Shown in pieces: positions 53,143 through 63,100 of a stretch of DNA of 64,000 nucleotides. Origin of the DNA: Odoribacter sp. AF15-53 (lineage in GTDB: Bacteria; Bacteroidota; Bacteroidia; Bacteroidales; Marinifilaceae); assembly GCF_003479425.1 (NCBI RefSeq), contig NZ_QUHC01000005.1, positions 124,001 through 188,000 on the forward strand. Reading direction: 5' to 3'. The position numbers were made by a program, and so were the translations under genes. The number at the start of each line of letters is the position of its first letter. Positions within the stretch are counted from its first letter, which is position 1. The notes under the pieces are model-generated. The model did no database searches and was not told the origin of the DNA. It worked only from the letters and a program-made list of their open reading frames with translations.

Positions 53143-54780
53143 ATGAAAAATAATATATTTCTGTTGTTGTTATTCGGAATGTTGCTTTTTGTCGGATGTT
53201 TCGAAGATGAAGGAAATTACGATTACAAAAAAGTTGAGGGGCCGACTTGGTTGATTAACACGGAAACGGAGCCGATTCGAGTGACTTGTAGTCAAGGGGA
53301 AACGGTGAAGTTCAGAGGGCATGATTATTTTGTTTGGAAAGAGGATTCGGCAAGAATGGAAGATAAGGTTCGTTATGAATGGAAATTAAACGATATCGTG
53401 ATTGGTGATAAAGCAGATTTCGATATGCCAACGGATACCCTTATCAAGATGTTAGGGATAACAGAGTTTAGTGAGAATGGATTATATGGGTCTTTTAGTG
53501 TAATAGATCGGGCAAGTGAAGTGAATTATATGGCAAAGATGCTTATTACAATCCGTTCCCGTTATTCCAAGGGGGATTGGTTAGTATTGACGGAGCAAGG
53601 GGGAAATACAGTGTGCTCGTTTGTGAAGAACAAAAAGGAGATGATTAATGGAACTTTGGTTACTTCTTTTGTACTGGAAGAAAATTTGTATGAACGGTTG
53701 AACGGGTCTTCTATTCCTGGTAAACCGTTGATGATGGTAAAATCTCCTTCTACGAATATCAGTCCGTTGGGAGCGACAACGATTATTACGGATCAGGTTG
53801 CTTACGTGATCAGTAATGAAAGCTTGCTGAAAGTTAGTGAATTGAAGGATGAGTTTTTGGATGGAACCCCAGCGAATTTTCAGGTTGTTAGTCGACGGGA
53901 TGCTGATCATTATACTTTTGTTGCCACGAAGGATGGACGGGTATTTCGAAGAGTTATGTCAGAGAATTTTTTGGGGGGAAAGTTTTTGACGGAGCCCTAT
54001 TATATCGATAATAAAGGGTATGAAATTGTTGAATTTGGTTTGGGCCGGGTCGGTAAAACAACGATTCCTTGTTATGACCGGAAGAATAGACGTGTGATTG
54101 TTATTTCTTTTACAAGGGAAATGGTTATTGATTGGGATGGTAGTAGGCCTATTATTAGCTATGCTGATATGCATAAATTTAATCCCGTTTACCCGGTGGC
54201 AGGAGGGAAATTGGATCATATTGCTCCTGTTTGGGCGATGCCGGAAGGGACTGAGGTTTTGTTACTTTGTGAGACGGATCGGGTGATCATGTTCCCCTCG
54301 ACTACATCAATGATGTTTAGTATTTATTATAATGATAAAGATGGTCAGACTTGGATGTCTGATTTTGTTGTCAGTCCTAAAACTGGTGCTTGTATAGAAT
54401 ATGGTCAAACGTTTGTGAAGCCTTTCCCGGGAGGAAATTTGGACAAGGATGCAGTGATTTTAACTAGTGCACTTTCAAAAGCGAATTGGGTTATTTATTC
54501 AAAAGGAGAAGAGGTTTGTTGCATTGATAGAAGTTTGAATGATGAGATTATTCCTCTTTTAAAGGCACCTTCTAAAGTTACTTATATGGGTTATACAACG
54601 AACAATACGGCTGCTGATGAATACAAAAAATTGGTGATTGGTTGTGAAAATGGGGAGCTTTTGTTCTATGATATAGCTAATATTAGGGCACCTAAATTGA
54701 TTAATGAGTACAAATTAAATGGGAAGGTGGTAACCTGTAAAGAGATTGGGATTTTTTACGGGATGGTAGACGCTTATTAA
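53143..54780 (+). CDS. PKD-like family lipoprotein
   Basis: A 545-residue lipoprotein (lipobox LFVGC, then FEDEGNYDYK). The first ~140 residues resemble the PKD-like fold common in Bacteroidota SusCD loci, ending in MLITIRSRYSKGDWLVLTEQ. The remaining ~400 residues have a repetitive beta-strand pattern that could be a propeller. It follows the DUF4843 gene by 17 bp. This SusC-SusD-DUF4843-PKD order recurs in the phylum; I am confident of the family but not of any function. Confidence 0.75.
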   Translation: MKNNIFLLLLFGMLLFVGCFEDEGNYDYKKVEGPTWLINTETEPIRVTCSQGETVKFRGHDYFVWKEDSARMEDKVRYEWKLNDIVIGDKADFDMPTDTLIKMLGITEFSENGLYGSFSVIDRASEVNYMAKMLITIRSRYSKGDWLVLTEQGGNTVCSFVKNKKEMINGTLVTSFVLEENLYERLNGSSIPGKPLMMVKSPSTNISPLGATTIITDQVAYVISNESLLKVSELKDEFLDGTPANFQVVSRRDADHYTFVATKDGRVFRRVMSENFLGGKFLTEPYYIDNKGYEIVEFGLGRVGKTTIPCYDRKNRRVIVISFTREMVIDWDGSRPIISYADMHKFNPVYPVAGGKLDHIAPVWAMPEGTEVLLLCETDRVIMFPSTTSMMFSIYYNDKDGQTWMSDFVVSPKTGACIEYGQTFVKPFPGGNLDKDAVILTSALSKANWVIYSKGEEVCCIDRSLNDEIIPLLKAPSKVTYMGYTTNNTAADEYKKLVIGCENGELLFYDIANIRAPKLINEYKLNGKVVTCKEIGIFYGMVDAY

Positions 54781-54798
54781 TTTAACACGAGATTATAT

Positions 54799-55722
54799 AT
54801 GGATAATTCTATTCTAAAAGTAGAAAATTTATCACATCGTTACAGTTTGCAGTGGGCGATTCGGAAAATTAGTTTTGAGATTACTCAGAATGGTATTTAT
54901 GGATTGCTCGGGTCTAACGGGGCCGGAAAATCAACGATGATGAATATTATGTGTGGAGTCTTGAGTCAGACAGAAGGGAACGTTTATATTCAAGGTGTTG
55001 ATATCCGAGAAGATCCGGTAGAAGCAAAAAAGCACTTGGGGTTTCTTCCCCAAGTGCCACCGTTGCATCCGGAATTGACCGTGGAGGAGTATCTACAATA
55101 CTGTGCAGATTTGAGATATATTCCTGATTCGGAAGTTAAAAAGGCTGTCGGAGAGGTAATGGAACGTTGCGGCATTGGGCATTTCAGGAAAAGATTGATT
55201 CGCAATCTTTCGGGGGGATATCAACAACGAGTAGGGATTGCGCAGGCGATCATTCATAATCCCTCTTTTGTTGTGTTGGACGAGCCGACCAATGGGCTTG
55301 ATCCTAATCAGATTTTGGAGATTCGGCATTTGATTAAAGAGATCGCGAACGAACGTACGGTGATTCTTTCTACGCATATCCTTTCTGAAGTTCAGGCAAC
55401 TTGTGATTATATTCGTATGATTGAACAGGGAAATTTGGTATTTTCCGGATCGATAGATGAATTTGATCATTACATTACTCCGAATTCACTGGTAGTTCTT
55501 TTAAAAAATGGGCCTACTTTAGATGAACTATTGCAATTACCGGGAGTGCTTGGGGGAGAAATGTTGAGAGAAAATAGTTATAGGCTTAGATATTCAGGTG
55601 TTGAAGAGGTTACAAGATGTTTAGTCGAGATGAGTGTTGCTAAGGGATGGGATCTGATGGAGATTTATCCAGAAAAAAGTTCGTTAAATACGATTTTTGC
55701 TGAATTGTCAAAGAATAATTAA
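54799..55722 (+). CDS. ABC transporter ATP-binding protein, GldA-like
   Basis: A 307-residue ATPase. Walker A LLGSNGAGKST (residues 36-46), Q-loop in GFLPQVPPLHPELTVEEYL, signature NLSGGYQQR, Walker B VVLDEPTNGLDP and the switch histidine in STHILSEVQ are intact. The roughly 80-residue C-terminal extension matches GldA and other ABC-2 type ATPases. It pairs with the GldFG-like permease 14 bp downstream. The DNA contains a 10-bp perfect hairpin at 55032-55057 inside the coding sequence. Unlike the efflux island, this ABC system has its ATPase. Confidence 0.9.
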   Translation: MDNSILKVENLSHRYSLQWAIRKISFEITQNGIYGLLGSNGAGKSTMMNIMCGVLSQTEGNVYIQGVDIREDPVEAKKHLGFLPQVPPLHPELTVEEYLQYCADLRYIPDSEVKKAVGEVMERCGIGHFRKRLIRNLSGGYQQRVGIAQAIIHNPSFVVLDEPTNGLDPNQILEIRHLIKEIANERTVILSTHILSEVQATCDYIRMIEQGNLVFSGSIDEFDHYITPNSLVVLLKNGPTLDELLQLPGVLGGEMLRENSYRLRYSGVEEVTRCLVEMSVAKGWDLMEIYPEKSSLNTIFAELSKNN

Positions 55723-55736
55723 AGTCAATTTAAAAA

Positions 55737-58037
55737 ATGAAGATGATATATAAAATCGCAAGAACAGAGTTAAGAACTCTGTTTTATTCTCCTATTGCCT
55801 GGTTGATTCTGATTATTTTTACTTTTCAGACAGGGATGTTTTTTGCAGGGACAATAGAAGGACTGGCTCGTAATGAATTTCTTGGATATGGAAATCGAAT
55901 GCTCACGATGGAGGTTTTTGGTGGGTATTATGGGTTATTCTTAACTGTACAGCAGTATTTATATCTTTATATTCCGTTACTGACGATGGGGTTGATGAGT
56001 CGAGAATTTGGAAGTGGTTCGATAAAACTACTTTATTCTTCTCCAGTAACAAATACTCAAATTGTATTGGGAAAGTATTTGGCAATGCTGATTTACGGTT
56101 TGGTGTTAATGTTCGTATTGGTGATTTACTCGATATGTGGATGTATCGTGATAGAAAATGTTGATGTCGGGGTTATTTTAACAGGTTTATTAGGCGTGTA
56201 TTTATTATTATGTGCTTATGCGGCTATCGGTTTGTTTATGTCTAGTTTGACTTCTTATCAAATCGTTGCGGCCGTTGGTACATTAGGCGTGTTGGCCTGT
56301 TTGACTTACGTGAGTCGGTTATGGCAATCCATTGAATTTGTCCGAGATTTGACTTACTGGTTGGGACTTACGGGGCGTATTCAAGGATTTCTTAGTGCTT
56401 TAATCTCAAGTGAGGATGTTTTATATTTTGTAATTGTAATTGTGTTGTTTTTAGTAATGACGATTATTCGGATGCTCTCAAGGCGTCGGAAAGTTGTTGC
56501 TATTGTTACTGTGGGGAGATATTTGGGAGTCTGGGGTGTTGCGTTGTTATTGGGGTATTTATCTTCTTGTCCTGTGTTGAAAAAATATTGGGATATGTCT
56601 GAAGATGAATCAAATACTTTGACAAAAGGAAGCCGCGAGATCGTTGAAGCAATGAATGGGGGACTGACTATAACTACTTATGTAAATATGTTCGATTCGT
56701 ATTATCGTTATATGTTACCTCATAGTATAAACCATGATTTACGTCGTATGGAAAAATATACACGTTTTAAACCGGAAATAAAAATGAAATACGTGTATTA
56801 TTACGCTAATCCGGATACGGCTTCTTTAAAGAAACGTTTTCCAGGGGCGACTGTTGAGGAGTGCGTTGAAAAAATTTGTGAGATAGAAAAAATGAATCCT
56901 CGGAAAGTTTTATCTCCCGAGGAAATAAAAAAGCAGATCGATTTATCTGGTGAAAATTACCGTTTAGTTCGTTTGGTAGAGCGGGAGAACGGTCAAAAAA
57001 TATTCTTACGTGTGTTTGAGGATAATATGCTTTTCCCGACAGAGGCGGAGATTTCGGCTGCATTTAAACGTTTGATTATGCCTTTACCCAAAGTTGGTTT
57101 TTTGGTAGGACATGGTGAGCGAGATATGACCCGAATGCGGGAAATGGATTATAGTGTTTTTTCTCGGAACCTTTATTTCAGGTATGCTTTGATAAATCAG
57201 GGATTTGATTGTGATACGGTGTCTTTGAAACATGAGATTCCTGCCGATGTTAATATTTTGTGTATCGCAGATATGCGTGTTGCTCTTTCGGAGGAAGAAA
57301 ATGCTAATTTGCATCGGTATATTGAGCGAGGAGGAAATCTGATTATTTGTGGAGAGACTGGTAGACAAGAAATTATGAATCCTGTCGTAGAGAATTTCGG
57401 GGTAAGGTTTATGCCGGGACGTTTGGTACGTCCGAGCGAGAATCGTTTGGCTGATTTGATATTGGCTAGTCCGACGAAAGAGAGCGTGAAAATGTCGTAT
57501 CATTTGGGGAAAATGTTAAGATATCGAGAAAAACTGGTGATGCCTGGAACTGTTGCGTTGGAACAAGTCGCGGACAAAGGTTTTAAAGTTACTACGTGGT
57601 TCGTTAGTGACACTATCGGAGGGTGGAATGAGTTGGAACAAACTGATTTTACTGATATGGATGTTCCGGTTATTTTGAATGTTCAGCAAGGCGAAACGGA
57701 AAAGGCTTATCCTACGGTACTGGCGCTTTCTCGTCAACATGGCGACAGGGAACAGAAAATTATTATATTCGGGGATGCGGATTGTATCAGTAACGGAGAA
57801 TTGAGTCGGAATAGGAGTAATATGGGCGGATCGAATTACACGATTATTCAAGGTGCCTTTTTCTGGTTATCAGATGGAGAGGTCCCTATAGATATGCGTC
57901 GCCCGGTTCCAACAGATAATAAGTTGAAGGTGAGTAGGCAAGGGGTTACATTCATAAATATCTTGTTTTTAGGTGGTCTCCCCGGAATATTGTTGTTGTG
58001 GTATCTTTTTATTTGGTTGAGAAGAAGAGGGCGATAA
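55737..58037 (+). CDS. Fused GldF/GldG-like ABC permease and auxiliary protein
   Basis: A 766-residue membrane protein. Residues 1-245 form six helices of an ABC-2/GldF-like permease (LTMGLMSREFGSGSIKLLYS and SPVTNTQIVLGKYLA are typical). A helix at about 260-280 precedes a ~450-residue extracytoplasmic part resembling GldG (ABC-type auxiliary domain; FLVGHGERDMTRM, ADVNILCIADMRVALSEEEN, GGNLIICGETGRQE). A last helix (about 740-760) ends in basic residues. In gliding Flavobacteria GldF and GldG are separate; fused forms occur in gut Bacteroidota, where gliding is absent and the role is unknown. Its placement at the end of a SusCD locus suggests work on the same substrate. Confidence 0.85.
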   Translation: MKMIYKIARTELRTLFYSPIAWLILIIFTFQTGMFFAGTIEGLARNEFLGYGNRMLTMEVFGGYYGLFLTVQQYLYLYIPLLTMGLMSREFGSGSIKLLYSSPVTNTQIVLGKYLAMLIYGLVLMFVLVIYSICGCIVIENVDVGVILTGLLGVYLLLCAYAAIGLFMSSLTSYQIVAAVGTLGVLACLTYVSRLWQSIEFVRDLTYWLGLTGRIQGFLSALISSEDVLYFVIVIVLFLVMTIIRMLSRRRKVVAIVTVGRYLGVWGVALLLGYLSSCPVLKKYWDMSEDESNTLTKGSREIVEAMNGGLTITTYVNMFDSYYRYMLPHSINHDLRRMEKYTRFKPEIKMKYVYYYANPDTASLKKRFPGATVEECVEKICEIEKMNPRKVLSPEEIKKQIDLSGENYRLVRLVERENGQKIFLRVFEDNMLFPTEAEISAAFKRLIMPLPKVGFLVGHGERDMTRMREMDYSVFSRNLYFRYALINQGFDCDTVSLKHEIPADVNILCIADMRVALSEEENANLHRYIERGGNLIICGETGRQEIMNPVVENFGVRFMPGRLVRPSENRLADLILASPTKESVKMSYHLGKMLRYREKLVMPGTVALEQVADKGFKVTTWFVSDTIGGWNELEQTDFTDMDVPVILNVQQGETEKAYPTVLALSRQHGDREQKIIIFGDADCISNGELSRNRSNMGGSNYTIIQGAFFWLSDGEVPIDMRRPVPTDNKLKVSRQGVTFINILFLGGLPGILLLWYLFIWLRRRGR

Positions 58038-58058
58038 AAAAGTAAGACTATTTTGTTG

Positions 58059-58111
58059 ATGCGTTACAAACAATTACAAAGATAATTTCTTTGCAATTGT
58101 TTGTAACGCAT
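58059..58111. terminator. Long hairpin ending locus 1
   Basis: A 17-bp perfect stem (58059-58075 with 58095-58111; GCGTTACAAACAATT and its complement) extended by AAAG/CTTT around a short loop. It lies 22 bp after the GldFG-like stop, so it is the likely end of the locus 1 transcript, although no T tract follows. Confidence 0.7.
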
Positions 58112-58188
58112 ACTCTTATTGGTTTAATGGTTTGTTTGTATTTATAAGGAATCTTGAATAAAAGTGGAGATTTGTATTTGGTGGGACG

Positions 58189-58219
58189 TTGTTTATTTGT
58201 GGAGAATCGTTTATCTTTG
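58189..58219 (+). promoter_or_regulatory. Promoter of the second ECF sigma gene
   Basis: TTG (58189-58191), 20 bp, TATCTTTG (58212-58219). This fits the Bacteroidota promoter and lies inside the longest frame, so the start of translation must be at ATG 58231 or 58243. Confidence 0.65.
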
Positions 58220-58242
58220 TGATAAATCCTATGGAAGTGAAA

Positions 58243-58803
58243 ATGAACGATTCGGGACAAGATTTTATTCAACGTATAAACGTGAAAGAGGAGGAGGCTT
58301 TTCATGATTTGTTCACGAGATTCCGGAGTTATCTTGTGTTGTTTGCTATGCGGCGGGTGGAGCAGTTGGAGGTGGCAGAGGATATCGTGCAAGAAACTTT
58401 TATTACCGTGTGGGAAAGTAAGAAAACCTATAATTCTTACCAGGGATTTAAAGCGTATTTGTACGAGCTGGTGCAGAATAAATGTACGAATTATTTGAAA
58501 CATAGGGCCGTCGAAGATAAGTATGTTTCTTACGTGAAGGTTACGGAAGAGGAGGTTGATGGAGATTATGATCTGATGCAAGAGGAGATTTACCGGGAGT
58601 TGTATATCGCAATCCGGGAGTTACCGGGAAAATGTCGAAGAGTTTTTGAATTGCATCTGGAGGGAAAGAAAAATGACGAGATCGCGAAAATATTGGGGAT
58701 CTCCGTGTTGACGGTGAAATCGCACAAACAAAATGCCATTCATTTTTTAAAGGAGCGGGTGGGAAATTTGTTCCTTTTATTCGTGTATATGAATGAATTA
58801 TGA
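58243..58803 (+). CDS. ECF-type RNA polymerase sigma factor (locus 2)
   Basis: A 186-residue sigma factor starting MNDSGQDFIQRINVKEEEAF; ATG 58231 would add four residues. Region 2: FHDLFTRFRSYLVLFAMRRV and EDIVQETFITVWE. Region 4: LPGKCRRVFELHLEGKKNDE then ISVLTVKSHKQNAIHFLKER. It heads a second FecI-FecR-FecA style unit. It differs clearly from the sigma factor at 45314, so the two loci probably have separate signals. Confidence 0.88.
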   Translation: MNDSGQDFIQRINVKEEEAFHDLFTRFRSYLVLFAMRRVEQLEVAEDIVQETFITVWESKKTYNSYQGFKAYLYELVQNKCTNYLKHRAVEDKYVSYVKVTEEEVDGDYDLMQEEIYRELYIAIRELPGKCRRVFELHLEGKKNDEIAKILGISVLTVKSHKQNAIHFLKERVGNLFLLFVYMNEL

Positions 58804-58883
58804 TTTTTAGGATAAAATAATCGGTTTTTTTTTACTACTTTTTTTTGTTCTTGTTGTATATGATGTAAAATAAATGAAACGTC

Positions 58884-60062
58884 ATGGAATTATACGATGA
58901 GAATATTGCTCGATTGATACGATGTTCGTTAGTAGGAGAACTCTCGGAAAAAGAGAGGCTCGATTTGGAGGTATGGCGGAACGAGTCTGAAGAGCATGAT
59001 CTGTTATTTAAAAAAATACAAAAGGAAGTACGAGCTTCGGTTGAAGGGCCCGTGTTTTGTACGTTGGATGACGAGAAGGCGTGGCGGGAATTTAAAGTGT
59101 CCGTACGGGCAAGGAAGAGGCGTGTTCTGATCCGGAAGGTGTTGAGGTACGCGGCTGTGCTTGTGTTGCCTTTGGTGGTAGCTGCAGTTTTTTTGTTTTT
59201 AGAGGAGGGGAAGCAGACTCCGGTAGGCTCTGGTCCGGCAACAACGATTACTCCGGGTGGAGCACGTGCGGTGTTGATTTCTTCTGACGGAAAGATTCAT
59301 GAGTTGGATGAAGGGCTAGAGCGGCGGGTGATTGAAGTGGAGAAGGGTGTTATGGTAAAAGATGGTGGTGGTAAAATAGTGTATGATTCATTGGCAGGCT
59401 TGGATCGGGAGGTAACATTAGCGATGAATACACTAAAAATTCCCCGGGGTGGGGAGTTTAAATTAACCTTGGCGGATGGTACAAATGTTTATTTGAATTC
59501 GGCTTCGGAGTTGAAATATCCGGTACGATTTGGCGGGAAAGAACGGCGAGTGTATTTATCAGGGGAAGCTTATTTCGAGGTGGCGAAAGATGCGGAATGC
59601 CCTTTTTACGTGGTGACAGAGGAGGTGCAGATTCGGGTATATGGAACTGAGTTTAATGTAAACACGCATCATGCGGAGAAGGTTCAAACCGTGTTGGTTA
59701 ACGGTAAAATTGGAATAAAAAAGCAGAATGCGGTTGAAGAGATCATGATGAAACCGGGGGAGTTGGCTAGTTTTGACCGGAAAGAGGGGACTATTGGAGT
59801 GACAGGGGTGGATGTCCGGCAATATGTGGTTTGGAAAGATGGATATTTTGCTTTTGAGAACGAGACTTTGGAGCAGATATTGGAGACGCTTTCTTTGTGG
59901 TATGATGTGGATGTGTTTTTCCAATCCGATTCTGCCAAAGGTTTGCTTTTCACCGGGTTTATGAAACGATATGATGATATTTCGGAAATTTTAAGTGCAA
60001 TTACAGATGTAGTAGGTGTTAGCTTTACGATAAACGGAAAAACGATAATAGTATCTAAATAA
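58884..60062 (+). CDS. FecR-type anti-sigma factor (locus 2)
   Basis: A 392-residue single-pass protein. The cytoplasmic sigma-binding part is about 1-87, the membrane helix about 88-107, the FecR domain includes IPRGGEFKLTLADGTNVYLN and YLSGEAYFEVAKDAECPFYV, and the C-terminal domain is DUF4974-like (FAFENETLEQILETLSLWYD). It is collinear with the FecR at 46134. It should pass the signal from the STN domain of the downstream SusC to the sigma factor upstream. Confidence 0.9.
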   Translation: MELYDENIARLIRCSLVGELSEKERLDLEVWRNESEEHDLLFKKIQKEVRASVEGPVFCTLDDEKAWREFKVSVRARKRRVLIRKVLRYAAVLVLPLVVAAVFLFLEEGKQTPVGSGPATTITPGGARAVLISSDGKIHELDEGLERRVIEVEKGVMVKDGGGKIVYDSLAGLDREVTLAMNTLKIPRGGEFKLTLADGTNVYLNSASELKYPVRFGGKERRVYLSGEAYFEVAKDAECPFYVVTEEVQIRVYGTEFNVNTHHAEKVQTVLVNGKIGIKKQNAVEEIMMKPGELASFDRKEGTIGVTGVDVRQYVVWKDGYFAFENETLEQILETLSLWYDVDVFFQSDSAKGLLFTGFMKRYDDISEILSAITDVVGVSFTINGKTIIVSK

Positions 60063-60064
60063 AA

Positions 60065-60091
60065 AAACGGAAAGGGTTGGAGCCTTCCCGT
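60065..60091 (+). terminator. Hairpin between fecR and susC (locus 2)
   Basis: AACGGAAAGG (60065-60074) and CCTTCCCGTT (60082-60091) form a 10-bp stem with one mismatch and a 7-base loop, starting 2 bp after the fecR stop. Same place, stem and loop length as the hairpin at 47354-47380. Confidence 0.6.
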
Positions 60092-60167
60092 TGAACCATA
60101 CTAAAATCAACAAGCTTTTGTTGGAGAAAGGCTTATTGAATGTTTAACTGTTCTAATTTACAAATGT

Positions 60168-63100
60168 ATGAAAAAAAAACAATTATGCTCTCGATTTTAT
60201 CGAGGGTATGTTAAAAAACTTTTGATGCTTATGAAATTGTGTCTTTTGTTAATTTGTTGTTTTACATTGACACTTTCAGCTAGCTCGTTTGCACAGCAAG
60301 AGCGGGTTAGTTTCGATTTAAAAAATGTGTCTGTGAAAGTCGTGTTGGATGAAATTCAAAAACAAACAAATCTATGTTTCATTTTTAATCCGAATCAGAC
60401 GGAACAATTAGGGAAATTGTCATTGCGGGTGAAGAATGAAACCGTAGAGGAGGTTTTAAATCGTGTGTTGAAGGATACGGATTTGACTTTTAAGTTTAAG
60501 AATGATCTGATCATGATCGTGCCTAAAGGTGAGGTGAAAGACGATGAGACGAAGAAAAATCTGCGTATTGTCGGTTTGGTGACGGATAATAAGAAAACTC
60601 CTTTACCGGGTGTTACGGTGATTGTGAAGGGGTTGACAATCGGGACCGCGACGGATGCGAACGGGAGATATTCTTTATCATTGCCCAAAATGGAGAAATT
60701 ATCCTTGCTTTTCTCTTTTGTCGGGATGAAAACCAAGGAAGTAGCATACGTGGGTAAAGATACGATCAATGTGGTTATGCAAGAGGATTCGGAGACGTTG
60801 GATGATGTTATAGTCACCGGTTACGCCACGATTGATCGCGGTAGCTATGTCGGGGCCGTGACTCAAATACGTGCGGAAGATATACAGGTAGCCGGGGAGG
60901 CAACTATTGATCAAATGTTGCAAGGTTGGGTGCCGGGGATGTCTGTTATAAACAAGACGGGAAAAGTAGGAGGTTCTCCCAAGATTCGAATCCGTGGAAC
61001 TTCGACTTTGTTAGGTAATCAGGAGCCGCTTTGGGTGGTAGATGGGGTGATTCAGTCGGATCCTCTTCCGATCCCGGATGATGCGAGTCCTCTTTCTGCC
61101 GAGATGGACGGGTTGCGTGAAACGGCTAGTAATGCGATCTCTTGGCTTAATCCCGCGGATATCGAGACGATTACGGTGTTGAAAGATGCTTCTGCCACGG
61201 CAATTTACGGAACGAAAGCGACAAACGGGGTGATCGTGATAACCACGAAAAAGGCAAAAGGCGATGGTTTGAATATTTCGTACAGCGGTAATTTTAGCGT
61301 GGGAATGAAACCTGCGTATCGGTTGTATGATATGATGAATTCTCAGGAACATATGAGATTCTCTCAAGAGTTATGGGAGGATCGGGACAGTTATAATCAG
61401 AATATCTTGCCTGTCGGTTATGCCGGTTTGATTCAGAAATTGCATAAAAAAGAGATTACCCGTCAGCAATTTGAGCAGGAATATCGGAAGATGGAAAAAA
61501 TGAATACCGATTGGTTTGATATATTGTTTCAAAATAGTTTTAGTCATGCACATAATATTAGCATGTCAGCTCAAGGAGAAAAAGTATCAAGCCGTTTTTC
61601 GGTAGGAGTGAACAGCACTCGGGGCGAGGCGAAAGGAAATAATATGTTATCATTGACGGCAAATTCCAATACCACATTCCGATTAGATAAGCGTTTAATT
61701 GTTGATCTTCAATTAAATGGTAGTTATCGTGAAACCGAGGATTTCGCCTTCGGGGTAAGTCCTTACGAGTATGCCATGAATACTGCCCGTGATATTCCGG
61801 CTTACAATGAAGATGGTACGTTGTATTATTACGAGAAGGCCGGGACGATGAGTTATTCTATCCCTAACAAGGTTTCGTATAATTATAATATTTTGAACGA
61901 GCGGGATAATTCGGGTACAGAGACTGATGGTACGAATTTGCAGGCCGCTTTAAATCTTAGATTGAACTTGTTGAAAGATCTTGAATTTCAGACAACAGCT
62001 TCTTACGCTATTGCCACGAATAAAATTAAGTCGTGGGCAACGGAGGCTACTCACTATATAGCTCAGATACGCGGTTACGAGGTGGGAGAGGTTTTACCGA
62101 ATTCTGCGGAACAATATGCTAGTGTACTCCCGTTCGGAGGTTTGTTGCAATCGGAATACGCCCAGACAAAGAATTATTCTTTTAGAAGTAGTTTGGTGTA
62201 TAATAAAATGTTTAACGAGGATCATCGTCTTACGTTGAATCTGGGATTTCAGGTTAATTCCGTGAGTCAGGAGGGAAATGCAAGTCTTCGATACGGCTAT
62301 CTTTACTACCGGGGAGAAAAGTTTGCCACGGTCCCCACGGAAATAACGGCAGCCAACGGTTTGCATAAGAATTCAAGGGATCTTCATGATGAAATGCGTG
62401 CGGGAACCACGATCACGACGACGAAAAATAATACAGTCAGTGAATATTTCACGGCCGTGTATGGTTATAAGGAACGTTACGTGTTGAATTTCAATGCCCG
62501 GCTGGATGCTTCCAATCGTTTCGGACAGGATGAAAATAAGAAATTTAATCCCAGTTTATCAATCGGGGTGAAATGGCGGATAGGTAACGAGCCTTTTATG
62601 GCCTGGGCTTCTTCATGGTATGATATGTTTGATATTTCGTTTTCTTACGGTTGGCGAGGGAATGCCGTGGAGGCCGTTTCTCCTTACCTGATTGCTAAAG
62701 ATGGCGGGTTGAATAAGTATTTCCAGCAGTATACGCTCCAGATGGTTTCCTTGCCTTATCCTGATTTAGGATGGGAAAAGACCGAGGACTGGAATTTGGG
62801 CGTGGATTTTTCATTCTTAAATGGAAGAATAAGTGCCGGGTTCAGTTGCTACAATAAAATTAGTCATGTGTTGGCCTCTCGGGAGGTGCCTATTGAAAAT
62901 GGTGTGGCAAATGCTTATATTGATGGGACAACAATGAAGAATAGCGGGTATGAATTGGCCGTTAGTGTAACCCCGGTTAGAACGAAAGATTTTTCTTGGT
63001 CACTTTCTTTTAACACGAGTAAGGTGAGAAATACGATCCGAAATAATGAACGGGAAAATACTCGGGAGGATTACATCAATGGGACAGCGATTGTGAGCGG

